Of a stretch of DNA of 64,000 bases, positions 62,971 through 64,000 are shown piece by piece (position 1 is the stretch's first letter; each line of letters starts with the position of its first letter). Under the pieces are notes generated by a model that made no database searches, was not told the origin of the DNA, and was given only the letters and a program-made list of their open reading frames with translations. Source of the DNA: Comamonas sp. lk (GTDB taxonomy: Bacteria > Pseudomonadota > Gammaproteobacteria > Burkholderiales > Burkholderiaceae_C); NCBI RefSeq assembly GCF_900564145.1, contig NZ_UOOB01000002.1, positions 713,577 to 777,576 on the forward strand, in the 5' to 3' direction. The position numbers were made by a program, and so were the translations under genes.

Positions 62971-63738
62971 ATGTGCCAGCTGCTTGGAATGAACTGCAAC
63001 ACGCCCACCGATGTGCGTTTTAGCTTCTCGGGCTTCACACAGCGCGCAGGCAATACCGGCGATCACACCGACGGCTGGGGCATCGCTTTTTTTGAAGACA
63101 AAGGCCTGCGCCACTTCGTGGATCATGAGCGCGCCATTGACTCACCGGTGGCCAAGCTGATTCGTGAATATCCGATCAAAAGCACCAACGTCATTGCCCA
63201 CATCCGCAAAGCGACCCAAGGCGTGGTCAGCCTGCAAAACTGCCACCCCTTTGTGCGCGAGCTCTGGGGCCGCAACTGGGTTTTTGCGCACAACGGTGAC
63301 CTCAAGAACTTTTCGCCCAAACTGCACGCCCACTTTCAGCCCATAGGCAACACCGACAGCGAGCAGGCTTTTTGCTGGATCATGCAGGAGCTCTGGAAAT
63401 CCCACGCAGGCCTGCCCAGCATCGAGGAGCTCACCCACACCCTGCGCGAGCTTGCCGCCAAGATCGCTCCCCACGGCACTTTCAACTTCCTGCTCTCCAA
63501 TGGCGAAGCTCTCTGGGCCCACGCAACCACCCATCTTTGCTATATCGAGCGCCGGCACCCCTTCTGCCAAGCACATCTGTCCGATGAAGATCTGAGCGTG
63601 GATTTCTCGCGGGAAACCACTCCCCAGGACAAAGTCGCCATCATCGTCACAGCGCCCTTGACCAATAACGAAACCTGGACCCCCATCCAATCCGGTGAAC
63701 TCAAGGTGTTTGCGAACGGGCAATGCCTCCCACTTTGA
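62971..63738 (+). CDS. Class II glutamine amidotransferase (YafJ-like)
   Basis: The 255-residue protein begins MCQLLGMNC with Cys2 as the N-terminal nucleophile after Met removal, so ATG 62971 is well supported over upstream frames. Further family features are DHTDGWGIAFFED, IAHIRKATQGVVSLQNCHPF and WVFAHNGDLKNF. The Gln amidotransferase domain stands alone, as in E. coli YafJ, and the acceptor is unknown. Confidence 0.92.
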   Translation: MCQLLGMNCNTPTDVRFSFSGFTQRAGNTGDHTDGWGIAFFEDKGLRHFVDHERAIDSPVAKLIREYPIKSTNVIAHIRKATQGVVSLQNCHPFVRELWGRNWVFAHNGDLKNFSPKLHAHFQPIGNTDSEQAFCWIMQELWKSHAGLPSIEELTHTLRELAAKIAPHGTFNFLLSNGEALWAHATTHLCYIERRHPFCQAHLSDEDLSVDFSRETTPQDKVAIIVTAPLTNNETWTPIQSGELKVFANGQCLPL

Positions 63739-63750
63739 TCTCTGAGGCAC

Positions 63751-63787
63751 CAATAAAAAGAGAGCGCATAGCGCTCTCTTTTTATTG
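63751..63787. terminator. Very strong bidirectional terminator
   Basis: A 17-bp perfect stem (63751-63767 with 63771-63787, G+C core, AT ends) with an ATA loop separates the amidotransferase gene from the convergent rRNA operon. Confidence 0.92.
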
Positions 63788-63872
63788 GGTCTGCTGTATT
63801 TCATGACTGCATTGCTTATGCAGCAAGTACTGGCCACTATCTTTTTTGCGGCCGCTCTTTCGCCGCCACCAT

Positions 63873-63908
63873 AAAAAAAACCCCGCAGCCTTTCGACTAC
63901 GGGGTTTT
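63873..63908 (-). terminator. Terminator of the rRNA operon
   Basis: On the minus strand ACCCCG pairs with CGGGGT (63905-63880, with further inner pairing), followed by eight T residues (63880-63873). It lies about 15 bp beyond the 5S rRNA 3' end. Confidence 0.9.
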
Positions 63909-63918
63909 CACTGTAAGA

Positions 63919-64000
63919 GCCTGACGATGACCTACTTTCACACGGGAACCCGCACTATCATCGGCGCAAATTCGTTTCACTGTCCTGTTCGGGATGGGAA
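63919..64000 (-). rRNA. rrf: 5S ribosomal RNA, partial (5' end outside the window)
   Basis: The minus strand reads through TTCCCATCCCGAACAGGACA, then GTGAAACGAATTTGCGCCGA and TGATAGTGCGGGTTCCC, which is the conserved loop B/C to loop E region of bacterial 5S rRNA, ending GTCAGGC. About 82 of an expected 113-120 bases are present. The rest of the rRNA operon must lie to the right. Confidence 0.95.

Noticed and set aside
1..64000. Prophage, insertion sequence, integron or CRISPR array
   Set aside because: I found no integrase, transposase, phage structural gene or regularly spaced repeats; the dispersed short repeat is not an array.

Overview
The window looks like chromosomal DNA of a betaproteobacterium of the family Comamonadaceae, most likely Comamonas or a close relative such as Delftia. 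The evidence is the high G+C content, three Bug-type (TctC) tripartite tricarboxylate transporter binding proteins, the urt/ure arrangement, a SEC-C UPF0149 protein, and a short intergenic repeat spread through the window. Gene density is high. I see no prophage, integrase, intact insertion sequence or CRISPR array. The right edge cuts into a 5S rRNA gene, so an rRNA operon lies just outside.

Layout. 0-10 kb: a UPF0149 protein; a membrane-anchored FMN glutamate-synthase-like protein with a kinase-like neighbour; dctA divergent from a hybrid sensor kinase, which is convergent with a NarL/FixJ regulator; and a VOC protein. 9.6-14.2 kb: an IclR regulator divergent from a Bug protein and a self-sufficient CYP116B-type P450. 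14.2-32.8 kb: a nitrogen region holding ureD, a Bug + TauD pair, urtABCDE (urea ABC transporter), a TonB receptor + DUF4198 pair (probable nickel uptake), and ureA-hupE-ureB-ureC-GNAT-ureE-ureF-ureG with one opposing gamma-glutamylcyclotransferase gene. 32.8-38.4 kb: a small minus-strand transcript unit, a GNAT protein, a hemerythrin protein, DAHP synthase, an SMR exporter under a guanidine-II riboswitch, a PIN protein and an RNA methyltransferase. 38.5-43.4 kb: the ribose operon rbsBACKD. 43.7-52 kb: an LpxO-like hydroxylase, then rpoN, lptB and lptA, then dsbA, a SPOR protein, argS and a DUF2214 protein. 52-64 kb: a LysR gene, malate synthase G, a CsgG/DUF4810/DUF799 lipoprotein operon, a LysR/AtuA/Bug locus, a CWC protein, two 4-oxalocrotonate-tautomerase-like paralogues, a class II glutamine amidotransferase and the 5S rRNA.

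How the genes work together. The nitrogen region reads as one physiological module. Urea enters through UrtABCDE, and urease (UreABC) hydrolyses it. UreDEFG insert the nickel. HupE/UreJ and the TonB/DUF4198 pair probably supply it across the inner and outer membranes. Three sequences matching the sigma-54 (-24/-12) consensus face urtA, the TonB receptor gene and ureA, with NtrC-like sites between them. This suggests nitrogen limitation controls uptake, catalysis and metal supply together. The sigma-54 gene rpoN is in the same window. A guanidine-II riboswitch controls a guanidinium exporter 3.5 kb beyond ureG.

The most unusual observations are: the putative sigma-54-controlled outer-membrane nickel pathway; a self-contained small minus-strand transcript after ureG with consensus promoter, 33-codon ORF and terminator; and a short repeat ([GA]CGC-N4-AGCTAT) that in two cases supplies the start codon of a gene. 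All functions are assigned by reading motifs and family resemblance; no database search was run.
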